Made by a program: the position numbers and the translations under genes
Notes under the pieces: model-generated
What the model was told of the DNA's origin: nothing
The model's database searches: none
Seen by the model: only the letters and a program-made list of their open reading frames with translations
Source: Kudoa neothunni
Taxonomy: Eukaryota; Cnidaria
Direction: 5' to 3'
Length of the DNA stretch: 64,000 nt
NCBI GenBank assembly: GCA_964304625.1
Contig: OZ199840.1
Location: forward strand, 2,294,001-2,358,000
Shown: positions 22,801 through 34,854 of the stretch, one piece after another
Layout: each line of letters opens with the position of its first letter
How positions within the stretch are numbered: the first letter of the stretch is position 1

Positions 22801-25055
22801 TATACCAGATGTTCAATGTTATTTGGATAACATTATTGTTACGGGGAAAACGAGGAATGAACACTTGAGAACGTTAGATAAGGTGCTGAATATATTTCAG
22901 CAGCATGGTCTTCGCCTGAACAAAGAGAAATGTGCTTTCCTTAACGAATCTATTGAATATTGCAGATACAATGTTTCCAGAAAAGGCCTAATAAAAAGTT
23001 AAATGGTGTGGAAGAAGTAATGAGGATGCAAAAACCTTCTAATAAAACAGACATAAGGATATTCTATGGAATGCTAAATTATTATAGGAAATTTATTCCA
23101 AATTTTTCTTCCATACCCAATTCCTGTATAACTTGCTGAAGAAAGAAAATGAGTTTACTTTCGAATAAAAATATGCTAGTCTATTTTGATCCATCTCTAA
23201 AATTATTATTGACAACAGACGCTTCTGGCAGTGGTGTTGGTGCAGTATTATCCCATGTTATGGACGATAACCTTGTGAGACCTATCTCATTTATTTCTAG
23301 AAGCCTATCAAAAAGAGAGGAAAATTGTTCCACGATTAAAAAAGAAGGATTAGCGATCATTTGAGCAATTCAGAAGTTCCATCATTACCTGGAGGGATGA
23401 CGATTCACCTTGTCAACTGAATATAAGCCATTTTTAATCCTAAAAATGGGATACCGAAGACAGCAGCGTCTAGAATCCAAAGGTGGGTAGTCATTATCTG
23501 GATACTTGTTTGAAATCAAATATCGAGCGGGGTCTGAAAATAATCCTGGTGATTGTTTTCCTCGCCTTTTTATGAGAAAGAAGGACGCTAATGAAGAACT
23601 TGAAGTGGCAAATGATATGATTGATAAATTAGTTGTTAAAAAAATTTTAAAACATGGACACTTTCACTTTACGCTTGAAGAACTGACGAGAGAAACAATG
23701 GCAGATGAAATCCTAAGTAGTGTTATTAGTCATTTTAAGAATGGATGGAAAAGCAAAATACCAATCGGATTGGAACAATTCAAAAGGAGGAAAAATGAGA
23801 TATCGTTTTTGAATGGATCATTGCTACTTGGCGGACGGATTATCATACCCAAATCACTCCAAAGTATAGTGTTGAAGGAATTGCATGCGGGGCATATGGG
23901 AATATCAAGAACCAAAGAACTAGCGAGAAGTTATGTTTGGTGGCCTAACATAAACCGTGATATTAAAAGGGTAAACTTCAGCTGCCGCTCATGCCAAGAA
24001 GAAAAACGCAAAATGCCTATAAAAAGCAAAGTACTGCAATGGGAGAATTGTTCACATCCACTGGAAGGAGTACATTTCGATTTTGCTGGTCCTATTAAAG
24101 GGTTGTATTTGCTTATAATGGTCGACGCTTATTCAAAATGGCCTGAGGTGATACCTATGAGTTCGCCAAATGGAGATAGAACTGTTTCTGTTATGAGGAC
24201 CTTATTTTCACGTCTTGGTAATCCTGAAACAACGGTGTCTGATAATTGTCCCAAATTTGTCCCCAAAGAAATGAGGGATTTTACTGCTAGCAATAACATC
24301 AGACATAAATTTATTTTAGCTTACCATCCATCTTCCGACGGACTGGCAGAAAGGTTTGTACGACCTTCAAAGGATGCCTTGATAAATCTGATAGTGACAT
24401 ACAAAAAAGTATCGATCGGTTCCTGCTCCATCAAAGAAACACACTACACAGCACAACATCAATGGCGCAATCAATCTGTATGATGGGAAGGAGGCCAGGT
24501 AGTTTCTTCGACACGTTGAAGATCCAGCCAGGGAAACCAAGAATGAATAGAGAAAAGGGAACACGAGTACTAGAGCCCGGTGAAACTGTACTGATTCGAA
24601 ATTTCTTGAAAGGCCCCAAATGAATTAAGGGTAAAGTTCTTAGAGCGGTTGCACCCCTTACATATTTGGTGTTATCCAACGGACGAGAATTAAAAAGGCA
24701 TATTGACCATTTGATAATGATTCCATACACTGAACCAAATGATGAGATTGATGCAAACCCAGCTGAAGAAGATTTACATCAACAACAAATGGTAATGGCC
24801 AATACTAAAAACCAATTATAGATTCTACGGCCCAGGAGGTAGAAAACCCTAATCTTATTGACGATAATGTATCATCTGATAGTGAAGATGTAAATGAACC
24901 AACCTTAAGAAGATCTACAAGAAAAGTAAATAAACCTGGGAATGAAGAGATGTTATGTTGGTAGATTAATACAGGAGATTAACAAACCATTTGCTAGGGG
25001 GCGCAATTATTATTGTTGTTATTGACACTTTTTTGCTCTCGTCGAACATCACTGG
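19883..25055 (+). mobile_element. Ty3/gypsy LTR retrotransposon fossil with a Merlin insertion
   Basis: Plus-strand gypsy-type element with short terminal repeats of about 105-110 bp (TGTTATGTTAGTAGATTAGT at 19883 and TGTTATGTTGGTAGATTAAT at 24951). The left one is followed by TGGCGACGAGGA, a leader word common next to LTRs in animal gypsy elements. In order it has gag with a zinc knuckle (20220-20730), the start of an aspartic protease (near 20820), reverse transcriptase (22409-23002), RNase H (about 23149-23480), and an integrase (23506-24483) with the H-H-C-C zinc site and a core domain. A Merlin DNA transposon remnant sits inside it at about 20875-22240. The copy is broken, with roughly ten breaks besides the insertion. 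LTR divergence suggests it is not recent. Confidence 0.85.
20875..22240 (-). mobile_element. Merlin (IS1595-like) transposon remnant inside gypsy
   Basis: Minus-strand pieces of an ISXO2-like (DDE_Tnp_IS1595) transposase. 21830-21450 reads FKVNDFMELAYYWLVGVKT and NYSHYLRQMMADSLGFEE. The C-terminal piece 21072-20875 reads MDVINEFLGEFQWRRK and DLWSGFIQSL. Both match the Merlin copy at 27230-28120. A segment covering the FEE-to-DDE part (21330-21545) is repeated, diverged, at 22005-22240 in the same orientation. Either two insertions or an internal duplication is present. Exact terminal repeats were not resolved. Confidence 0.75.
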
Positions 25056-25500
25056 TATAGGGAGGAAATAAGAATTATTTAAACAAATCTGTTTATAAAA
25101 TATATAATGATTCTCTAATTTATTGGGCTTATTCTAGCCATTCTAACCTCAAACATCTTGCAAGGTCAATTTATTCTATCCCAGTCCAGTGACTCCTGCG
25201 GAATGTAAAAGACAAGCCTAAAAGGCTGGATTAATATCACATAAGATCAGTAATCGTTTAAACCAATGCCATTTTGAAAAGTTTGTTCTTCTCAGAAATT
25301 ATGAATCCTCTGAATAATTATAATAGTTGTTGAATCAGATAAAACGTACGAAGGTTTTTTAAAGCGACTGCGTATACCCGGCTGTTTCAATATGGAATAT
25401 CAAGGGTCTGAAGCGGACAATTTTTCTGGATAGTTAGTCGGATGATTGTTGGACACGAACCAATTTTATTGAACGTTATACCACCCTGATTAATATGCAA
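25056..25500. other. Spacer between gypsy and Tigger remnants
   Basis: No clear coding frame. Sequence near 25320-25480 could be the degraded start of the Tigger remnant that follows, because TGGGTATCTTTT-type pogo features are not visible but the spacing fits. I call nothing here. Confidence 0.3.
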
Positions 25501-25509
25501 TTAAGAAAT

Positions 25510-26915
25510 CTGAGAAAGTATCGATAATTGGATGATAAAGTTAAAATAATAAACTATGATGATATAAAAAATTTCGGTAGCTTGAATGCTAAACCCGTTG
25601 AGACATTTAAATTTAAATCGGAATCTCCCTTAAACAAAAAAATATTTAAAAAAAGTATTCTGGAAGATTATAACAATGGGGACCTATATCACAACAGAGA
25701 AACCTTAAGAAAAAATAATTTCAACATATTAGATTCTAAGGTTAAGTAGTGGATTGAGCTAACCAGATCACGTAATATCGAACTCTCTCAGGATGATATA
25801 ATTAAAAAGTCTACGATTACTCATATAATGTTAAAACACAATTCTTAAAGTTGATAGAGGGTGGTACATGTTGGTTCTAAGGATTTTCTTCGAGAGTTGG
25901 GTGGAAAGTAACAAATTCATACGTAAATCCAAGAATGTTGTTCCTAAAATAATATCCGCTTGGAAAGATCAACTGTTAAAGTTGATTGGAAATTATGATC
26001 CAAAAGATATTTTTAGTTGGATGAAACTGGAATATTTTACCAGCAAAAGATAGTTAAAATATCATTTAAATTTATATCTCCATATGAAATTTAATATATG
26101 GTTATGCATTTGAAATGGAGGAAAACTTGCACGGTTCTAGAAAATCTAGAGAGAGTAACAATTGTTGCGATCTACTCGATGTCAGAAAAAAGACTCATTA
26201 ATAATTCGCAATCATGAAACACCTTGATGCTTCCGTGAAATAAACGACCTCACACCTCCCTATTAAACTAACGTGAAGACTTTATTTTTTCAAAATATCT
26301 GATAGTATTATTGAAGCTAAAACTTCTCAATGTAAGGTAGGAATCATATGATCTGGTAAAAATTTCAAATCTTGAACTCTGGAATCCCCCACAAGGAACA
26401 ACCAGCGTATTGCAACAATCAGATCAAGGAATTATTTAAGATTGTTAATACATTTACAAAAATCATCTGACGAGTTATTTGATCAATAAAGTTACTGTTA
26501 ATATTATTAATATTTTTGATAACAATTCAAATAATGATCCTTCAGATTTACTTGAACATATGTACACGATGAAAGTAATGTGGAAATTAATGAGTGAAGA
26601 AACAATCGAAAACTATTTTAATAAATAATTCTTGTTAATAATTGTGGGTCAGGAGGTATTATCATTTCGACTGGAAGAAAATCCCTAGAAAAATCAAATT
26701 GAATGTGGGGCTAACATAGAAGAAACTATTTCATTTGAAGATCCAGAAGATAAATATGTTAACTCAATAAATAATGAAGTCGACGCAATGAATGTATCCT
26801 TTACTCATGAAAATTATTAAAAACCATGCATCGTTTTTTTCCATTAATGAAGTTATTGAGCATTTTAATAAACTGAGAGAAAATATTTTTGCTTATGACT
26901 TACTTATGTTATAAA
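25510..26915 (+). pseudogene. pogo/Tigger transposase remnant
   Basis: A decayed DDE_1 transposase in order. The N-terminal HTH/CENP-B part is at 25528-25860 (contains SKVK, then WIELTRSRNIELSQDDI, the typical DNA-binding segment). The middle is at 25868-26053 (AWKDQLLKLIGNYDPKDIF). Around 26390-26460 is the PPQGTTSVLQQSDQGII block that in this family precedes the third catalytic Asp. An acidic C-terminal region extends to about 26910 (SINEVIEHFNKLRENIF). The region carrying the first two catalytic Asp residues is missing or scrambled, and several stops interrupt it. It is dead. Confidence 0.75.
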
Positions 26916-27229
26916 ATAAAACAAAATGGGACTCTTTCGTCTTTAAAATAAGTCACGGTTCGTAATGGAATGATTAGATAGCTGATTATTCTAAAAAAAT
27001 CTACATATTTTCGAATAATTATGATGTATTTATTCGATATTTGTTGTTTGTTGTTTAACATTCAGCTTTGTCAGAATATCTACGAGTTATCATTAATATA
27101 AGAAAGAAGATGTAATTTTTGAATACAAAATACGACCGCGCGTCATTATTATCCATCCGGCATAATGTTCGTGCGAGCATGGATACTGTGTACCGCAGGA
27201 ATACAATTTTAGGGATAGCTACCGAATAT

Positions 27230-28215
27230 CGTTAAATCCGCGCGAATGATTTCCCCAAGATTTGTTAATAATTTTTGCTTGCAATGAGGATAACTCTATC
27301 TGTTATCTTATCAATATTTGTATCTTTAAAGCGCCATCTAACTGTGTAAAATGTAATGGAATTAGCCATTCTATACATCGAAAAAATTGGCGATGCTACT
27401 CCAAAATATGCAGAACAGAAACATCCATTTTTGAGTAGATATTTTTCAGTAATATGAGAATTAAACTTCATGATTTTTTGGAGTTGTCATATTACTGGTT
27501 GGTGAGCGTAAAAAGCGTTAACCTGGACACAATTATCGGGCACTCTTATCAAACAATTAAGAAATATTGTCGCTATCTTCGTCAGCTGGTAGCAGATAGT
27601 TTACGCTTTGAGGAAATAATTATTAAAGAAGAAAATATAATCGAAGAAATTGATGAGTCAAAATTTGGCAATGTGGAGCATAACGAACGGCATGGGTTCT
27701 TGGAGGTGTAGAAAGGACATCAGAAGGAAAGATATTTTTGGGGGAAATTCCTGACAAAACCGCCGACACTCTTAAACAAAACGTTAAAACTTTCGTTTAC
27801 CTGGTTTGATTATTATAACAGATTGCTTCAAAAGTTATGGAATACTAAATAATTTCTTCACTCATCTCCCCGTAAATCACAGTATAGAATATGTGGATAG
27901 TACCACAGAGGCTCATACAAATACCATGGACGGAACCTAGGATGCTATCAAATAGAAAATATCACCGAGGAACAGAACATCTTCGGTTAATGAAGATGTT
28001 TTTGTCAGTGTGGATGGATGGTATCAATCAATTTATTGGTGAATTTCAATGGGGATGAAAATTCAATCTCGGTTTATGGGATGGTTTTATATCCTCGATA
28101 AAACAACTTTAATTTACTATCATTTAGATTTGTATTTGAATGTTTTTGGTAGTTTTTTTCTATTGCGCTAATCTTATGTTAATTTAATGTTAGGGGGTTT
28201 ATATAAAAGTTCAGC
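27230..28215 (+). pseudogene. Merlin transposase remnant
   Basis: Plus-strand ISXO2-like transposase. 27454-27711 reads MRIKLHDFLELSYYWLVSVK and KYCRYLRQLVADSLRFEE. It is followed by degraded DDE sequence and a C-terminal part near 27980-28110 (NRTSSVNEDVFVSVWMDG, then FIGEFQWG). Similar words occur in the Merlin copy inside the gypsy fossil (20875-21830), so both belong to one family. The zinc-ribbon N-terminus appears in part upstream (27260-27440). Several frame breaks mean it is inactive. The right edge may be near a CAGCCTAAATTT word at 28196. Confidence 0.7.
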
Positions 28216-28528
28216 CTAAATTTTTAATATAAACAAAAATTTCATAGTATTAAATGAGTGTTGTTAAAATGGTCATTAATTAAGGCATTAACACCAGCTG
28301 TACCAACTATTATCCCTATAATTGATAAGTAATAATAATTTTACATTAGCAATAATTAGTTATCGAAATTTTTTTAACATTAATTTAATCAAAATTTTTT
28401 ATTATTCAAATAACATAATAGGCCATTGAAACACATTTCTATACAGAACACACTAATACTACTATTAAAATAAATATTTCTAAATTACTACGTAACTTGG
28501 TTCTGTATGGAATATAATCGCACTACTA

Positions 28529-31500
28529 TCATGCTTTGACGTAAATATTTTCACATTTTTCATAAATTTCATTCTTTTTGACGCTTCTGTATCGTATTAC
28601 AGCACCAGCGATTGCCATAGCCACCAAGGCTACTGCAGCACCTGCCACAATCATCTTGAAATAATCTTTTGCTAATACATTATTAGACTCTCCTAATGCT
28701 GCAGCATTTTGATATGAATACGCTTGTTCATTTTCGATCTCAGTAGGTTTTTCAGAATCTCCGATTTCAACTACCATTTCTGCGGAAGCGTCAGCTGCTT
28801 CAGCTGTTTTAGTTGACGATGTGCTGCTGTTTAAATCTTGAACATATTTTTCATCTTTTTTTATCGCTTCATTAAGTTTAATCTTAAATTCTTCTGCATC
28901 TTCTGGAATAGTGGCTTTGATTTGATCGTCATATTCTGTAATTGTAATAGGATTTTTATTTTGATCGACGAACTTCTCTATTTCTGAGATAAGTGCAGTG
29001 TATTGTATGAACAACTCGCCAAACTTTTTATCATCAGTTTCCGAGCTAATTTCTGTTAATAAAGATTGAATTTGTTTTAATAACTCGGCAGATCTAGATG
29101 TTTTTTCGGAATATTCCTGTTCAAGGTCATTTTTTTGGGTAGTATAATGCGTTTTGGCTTCGGAAATGGTTTCTGAAACTTTTTTCAAATTCTCTTCAAA
29201 TGTATCTTTCACCCTTTTTTTTTCAGCTTTCATTTCAGTAAATGTACTGCTCAGCTCACTAGGAATATCACTTCTATCTTCGCCGGCTTTGGCTAAAATA
29301 GCCTCATGTGCTTCTCTGTATTCTCTAAACTTATTTAAAGTTGCAGACTTTTCTTTTTTTTAATAATTCAGTCCTCTGATTGACCAGTAGATAAAATTCC
29401 ATCTTGTTTTCGTTTATCAAATCCTTATTTCGTTTGTATTGAGACTCGGTAACTTCCAAGAATTTATCAAGCTCTCCTTTCTTTTCAGTGAGTTTTTTGT
29501 TAGCTTCATTAATTGTAGAGGCTGTTTCTTCCAGTGAATGCAGTTTCTTAAAGAATGAATTAAGTTTAGTTTTTTCATTTAAAACGTCCCTGGTGTAATC
29601 TTCAATTAATTGTGCTTCATTAGAAATCTCACTATTCACGTTGCTTTTCATAGTAGACAATTGTGTCAATTCCTTGTCCATTTTGTCGGTTGTGGCTTTG
29701 AATAAATCAAACTTTTTCTTTCAAATCAACTTTCACTTGTTCAATTCTTTTCACAACATCATTATTTGACAATGCAAGTTTATCATTATTAAATGTGTTA
29801 TAATTTTGAAGAAGGCTCATTATGTCACTCTGGGCGGTTGCCAAAATGGTGTTGCTCTTCCCATTCTTCGGTAGAAATTGAAGAAAATTCATTTTTCATG
29901 ATTCTTTATTTTTATTCTCAATTCCAGTAACAGATTTATCACACTCGATAATTTAGATTTTTCAAACTCAAAAATTATTATTTCCACTGAGAAATCTTCT
30001 TTTCAGGTGTCGCACAATTATTGAACTCTGGTTAATTTGATTCAATCTTTGCTACCTTATCGTTAGCTTCTTTGATGGTTTCTTTATAATAATCCTTCCC
30101 GTTTTTAAGATCATTTGTTTGGATTTTGAGTGTTTCTTTATATTTCTTAAATAAATTGGTGAGGTCATCTTTGATTCTTGTGAAAGAATTTTGATCCATG
30201 ATTTCGACTGTATTCAGTCCATAGCTAAGAGATTCCACCATATTAGCATGCACATTTTCCATATTTTTGACTTCTATTTCGTAACCGGATTTCAAGGAAT
30301 TCAATTTGTTAATTTCGTCAACTATACCAGTAATAGTGGGTTCAATACTTTCATAGGATTTTTCATAGTTTTTGATATCATCTGATAGTTTGTCAGCGTC
30401 ACTATACTATCGAGATTTAAATTTAAACGTGATGTTTCTTCAGATATTATTAAACCAAATTGAACAGGCGTAGTATCTTTACTAGTTGATAATTTCTCTT
30501 TTGCTTCTTCTATCATTTTATAATCTTGGGTTAATTTTTGAGCACGCTCAATGATACTATTCATAAGTACTTTATTAGTTTTGATTTTGGATTGAGCATC
30601 AACAATTTTGGATTTTAAATTATCACTCATTAACGTGGTTTGCCCCAATTTATTTTTGGTAACGCCAACTAAGTTGGAAAACATGTGTGATATTTCACCA
30701 GCTCTAGTTTTGAGAAGTGGGGATTTATTTTCGGAGAGTGACAATTTGAAATTATCATTATTTTCACTCACTTTTTGTATGATTTCAGATGCTGCGGTCA
30801 AACTGTTTCCAATTTTTGTTAATTGGGTAATATCAATTTGTGATTCATATGAATCTAAATTTCTTAACAATTCCACCTTTCTATTATCAATATCATTCAA
30901 TTTGGAGGCGGGATTTGTAAAGGGTAGCATTTCATCTAATTTTCCCAGATTAAGTTTTTCTCGATATTGTGGAATTTCTTCTTTTGTTATGTGTTCGATT
31001 TCAGATATTAACTTTTTGTAGGTATTTAAAGTATCTGTATTCTCAGTTTTCAATTGGTTGAAAGCTATTTGCCACTGATCAACATTTTCCTTAAATTGAG
31101 TATATAATTTTTCAACTTGTTCAAACTCAAGATTTAATTTGTTGGCAAATAATTGTCTTGTATTCTTCAAAAATTTTTGAATTTTATCGTTTAATATTTT
31201 ACCAGCAAACATTCGATTTCTTAATCCGGATATTGACGGGAGTTGGTCAATTTGTGATATATAATCATCAATTTGCTTTTTTATAGGTTTTATGCGGTTA
31301 ATGGCACCAGAAGTGGCTTCAGGTAATTTTTCTATACTTTTTATTGTTATTGAAATTTTAGATTGAAGTTCGTTAGTTTTGGTAATCTGATTTTCGTACG
31401 ATTCAAGCGCTGCTTTTAGTTCGCCAATTTTTGTTGTCATTTTATTTGACAATTCTTGCGAGATATAAGAAGCCGTTGATGATAAAACATTCTGTGTATT

Positions 31501-32382
31501 TGTTAGCGAACGTTGAATTTCATCTACTTTGTCGACCGACACGCTATCAATCTTCGAATTAAGTAGAATTGAAGTCAGCTTTTCAGAATTATTCAAATAA
31601 CTTTCAAACAATTCTTGATTGTACTTTGTGATAAAAGATTGCATCTCAGATTTGATTTTTTCAAAGTATGGAACCATTGAATTTGTCATATTAGTATAGA
31701 AAGGAGTCATTTTATTGTCTCTGTCTTCAATTGACGCAATAAGCTCAACAGTGGGATCTTTCGGGCAGTGATATGTTTGAGCATAATAACTTTGTAGATT
31801 CTTTTCTAAAACGTGTATTTTTTGTATGGAATTTTGTAGGTTTGAAGTTGAATTTTGTATATTAAACGTTGATTTATTGGATAGACAATAGTTATAATCC
31901 TCACGAGTTACTTGTTGGACAAATTTGAGATCTGTATTTAAAAATGATTTAACACTCTCAGAATATTCTGCAAATTTATCTATCAAGGGAAATATACTCA
32001 TGACGCTTTTGAGACAATGTTCGGCATTTATGCAACGATTTCGAGTATCAATATCCGTTTTCACTATTGACCCGCCTTTAGTATATCCTTTAAATGGTTC
32101 TACTTTATAGATTTTATGCCAATCAATCCCCAAAAATCTGTTTATATATTTCATATCATGCAATGTCTCCATACTAATCATATTCTTGCGAGATTCATAA
32201 TTTTTCCTGCTGTTTTGAAGGAAATTCAACCGTTGAGTGCAACGTTGAGATAATGTTATTAATAATTGACGTTGTATAAGAAAGTGTTCCCTTATTCCGT
32301 TATAGTAATGACACGCACCGTGTCTATCATTATAGTCTATTATAGGAGTAGTGGAATAAGATGACAATGTCATCAACAACAC
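28529..32382 (-). CDS. Large coiled-coil single-pass membrane protein (unrecognised family)
   Basis: One long minus-strand coding region seen as five consecutive open frames (32382-30322, 30304-30032, 29892-29707, 29681-29331 and 29233-28529), roughly 1,250 residues. The N-terminal part has several Cys (HGACHYYNG, RCINAEHC, YHCPKDP). Most of the rest is Lys/Glu/Ser/Asn-rich helix and coiled coil. Near the C-terminus there is a membrane segment (MIVAGAAVALVAMAIAGAV) and a short tail (IRYRSVKKNEIYEKCENIYV). The frame changes fall mainly at A/T runs (near 29350, 29712, 29895 and 29975) or a short tandem repeat (near 30400). Protein-like sequence continues in the next frame each time. One in-frame stop lies at about 30032. 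The true start may be in an upstream exon, because the first ATG is at 32373. Overall form recalls parasite surface or invasion coiled-coil proteins, but that resemblance is architectural only. Confidence 0.7.
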
Positions 32383-32389
32383 GGAGTCT

Positions 32390-33190
32390 ATGCAACTAAT
32401 TAGTCAATCTAAATAATAATAGTTTTTACATATTAGTTGATTGAACATAGTCGAAAATTTTTTTATGGCTTCTGACTTTTCTTATCAGCAGTTTGTTAGA
32501 TTAGTTTATTAGGTTATTACAAAATCGTAAATATATACAAGAAATGTTTTAATCAGCTTATACAAATTATATCTATAATAGGAGTCTGTATAGATAATTA
32601 ATAATAGAAAGAATGAATGCTATTCAATTTTAATAAAATGTATTGTAGTGCAATTTGTAAGTGTATTACATTTAGGATATTTAATTGTTAGTTATTTATT
32701 TTTGTGGAATTATAATTTTCTTTAAATTTAATAGTTTTAAAAATTTTGATTTAATAAGTAATTATTAATAGCATAACTTTTGTATTCTAAATATGAAAGT
32801 CACAGTCACAATTAATACCCGAAGGTTTTTAGATTATTAAATTCCACGTGATCAAATATAATCAAATCATCATCATCATCATCGATAATGCATTGTCTTT
32901 CTATTCATATTAAATTAAACTAAATGATCAAATAAAAACAAAATGAATAAATTCATCTCTATTTAATGGATGGAATTATATAAAGATGGAGACATTCAAT
33001 GAGAAGCACTTTGACATTATCAATTAATTCATCACAAATACTTATTAAGAATTTTCATTGTATGAGATATGAATGGTCAAAAATGAATAAATGTATAAGT
33101 ATATAAGTGTAATAGATAATTAGTGAATTTTTTTAATTTTTCCCAAAATTAAAATTGCAGAACTTTCATTGATACCATTAAATCTTTAAC
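32390..33190. other. Spacer upstream of the coiled-coil gene
   Basis: AT-rich. It presumably includes the 5' region of the minus-strand gene, with a possible splice acceptor near 32410. No other coding signal was seen. A short CAT trinucleotide run occurs near 32868. Confidence 0.4.
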
Positions 33191-33191
33191 G

Positions 33192-33410
33192 CAGGGGTTC
33201 TCAACCGGGGATAAATTTACCCCTTGGGAGTAAAATATAAAAGACAGGGAGAAAATTAAGTAACGTCAAAATTAGAAGTGTAAATTTTTGCATAATCGGT
33301 TTGTGATGTATTTAAGGATTTCTAAGGAATTATGTTATGCGGGGATATTAAAATCAATAACAATCTGGGGGAAATTCTTTTAATGTTTTTAGGAATAAGT
33401 TTTTTAACAG
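33192..33410 (+). mobile_element. Possible hAT-type terminal fragment
   Basis: Begins CAGGGGTTCTCAACCGGGG, the style of terminal inverted repeat found in hAT transposons of animals, followed by ACCCCTTGGGAG. The matching reversed end was not found within the next few hundred bases, so this is at most a truncated end or a MITE with a decayed partner. Confidence 0.4.
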
Positions 33411-33421
33411 CTAATTATAAA

Positions 33422-33550
33422 ACTATAGCGACAAAGTCCCGCTTCGCGCAAACTTCCTTGCCCGGCCAAGTAGACTAAAGCCCTGAGTAGGTCATGGTCA
33501 TGTCAGTTTAAAGTAAATTAAGAATATTTAGATAAATAATACAAACATGA
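33422..33550 (-). mobile_element. Helitron family A 3' end, reversed
   Basis: The minus strand reads CTTTAGTCTACTTGGCCGGG, a GC-rich stem-like stretch (GCGCGAAGCGGGAC), then TTTGTCGCTATAGT. That is the family A 3' block with a slightly altered terminus. It could be the 3' end of the coding Helitron that lies to its right in the same orientation (34855-40035). If so, the whole element is about 6.6 kb. Confidence 0.5.
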
Positions 33551-34850
33551 GTCGTTATACCCGGCTACGCTCGAGGTTTTGGGAATATCTAATTCAGGAA
33601 AAAAATTGAAAAAAAAAATGATTTAAATTATATTTTTTAAAATAATAAATGTTTCATTATGTTAATAGCACAAATATTTGTCGAAAATTTACTGCGCGAA
33701 ATAAACTGCCATAAACGAAACTTAACAAAATTTTACTTAATAATGTAATTAGTTTTTATATTTAAGAAGAAAAAGAAAAAAACCTAATAAAAACAAATGA
33801 AAATCATTTCGTTTAAATCTCATCATCATTATTTGCTGCATCCGTGGTTTTAAGAAACCATGAAAAGCAACTAGAAATCGACGTATACGTGCAGAATTAC
33901 AACGGAATACAACTATACAGTCAACGCATAAAGGGATATAGAATCCGAAATTGAATTCTCACTTGAATTTTTTTAGGGGCCTGTTAGTTGAATCATACTT
34001 ATAACAATGTGGTAGATTAAATTTTTAACATTAAACCTTATAAACTCTTACCAGCGAAATTTCGTCAAACACTAAATTTTGAAAAATGCAGACAAACAAA
34101 ATTCAAAATACTTCCACAAGCATATTCAAAGATATGACAACATAATACAAAGCCACTTTTAGATCTAACGCGTTTATTTAATCAGGATTTGTTGTTACTT
34201 TAAGATTTGGGGTCAAATTGGTCTTGGAATTGGATCGTAGTAGCTTTAAGACGATGGCGAACCGACATTTTACAAAATGTATTTCTTGGAAGATTTACAT
34301 ATATAAACATAGAATTGATCAGCAACACGTTCCCAGAATAGATACAGATACGTATTTTTCTAACAACCAAGATATGTTTAACAAGCAAAATAGCCAAACC
34401 TACCATTTTTAGATTGTTTGGAAATCCACCCAATTTCTCATCCTATTTCAATGAAAGATACTAATGGCATTCTTAAGTAAATAGAGGTTGATATAACACT
34501 TCAAGTCACTATTAATGGTCCCCATAAAGTTAGATCAGCAGCGTGAAGTATTAGACATTTTTTTGTAAAATTAACGCAACACACTTCAAACAATAATCGA
34601 AGCACAATAATCGCATAACCTACTGCAACACCCAAAATTAAATGTCGGGGATGATGAATGTTATCAGTTTTGCACTCCAAAAATTGGCAAACAAAAGTGT
34701 GTCGTGTAAAGTTTCTACTTATATCGCTTAATGATGATACAATAATGTTCCACATAACATGGTAGATATATTCCGAAAAATAAAATCAAAGAAACATTGT
34801 TTCATATAAATAAATTTGAATGAAATTTATATAAACACTGAATTTAAATA
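33551..34850. other. Mixed spacer with a small Helitron-like piece
   Basis: About 33870-33950 (plus strand) resembles 18560-18630 in the Helitron copy (AACTAGAAATCGACGTATAC versus AATAGAAATCGACATGTACG), so it may be a third N-terminal scrap. Open frames at 34200-34433 and 34501-34755 are not recognised. They may belong to the decayed 3' part of the Helitron to the right. Confidence 0.35.
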
Positions 34851-34854
34851 GGCG

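Noticed and set aside
28529-32382. Identification as an apicomplexan reticulocyte-binding protein
   Set aside because: Resemblance rests on coiled-coil composition and one C-terminal membrane segment. An ADAM gene in the same window argues against an apicomplexan genome.
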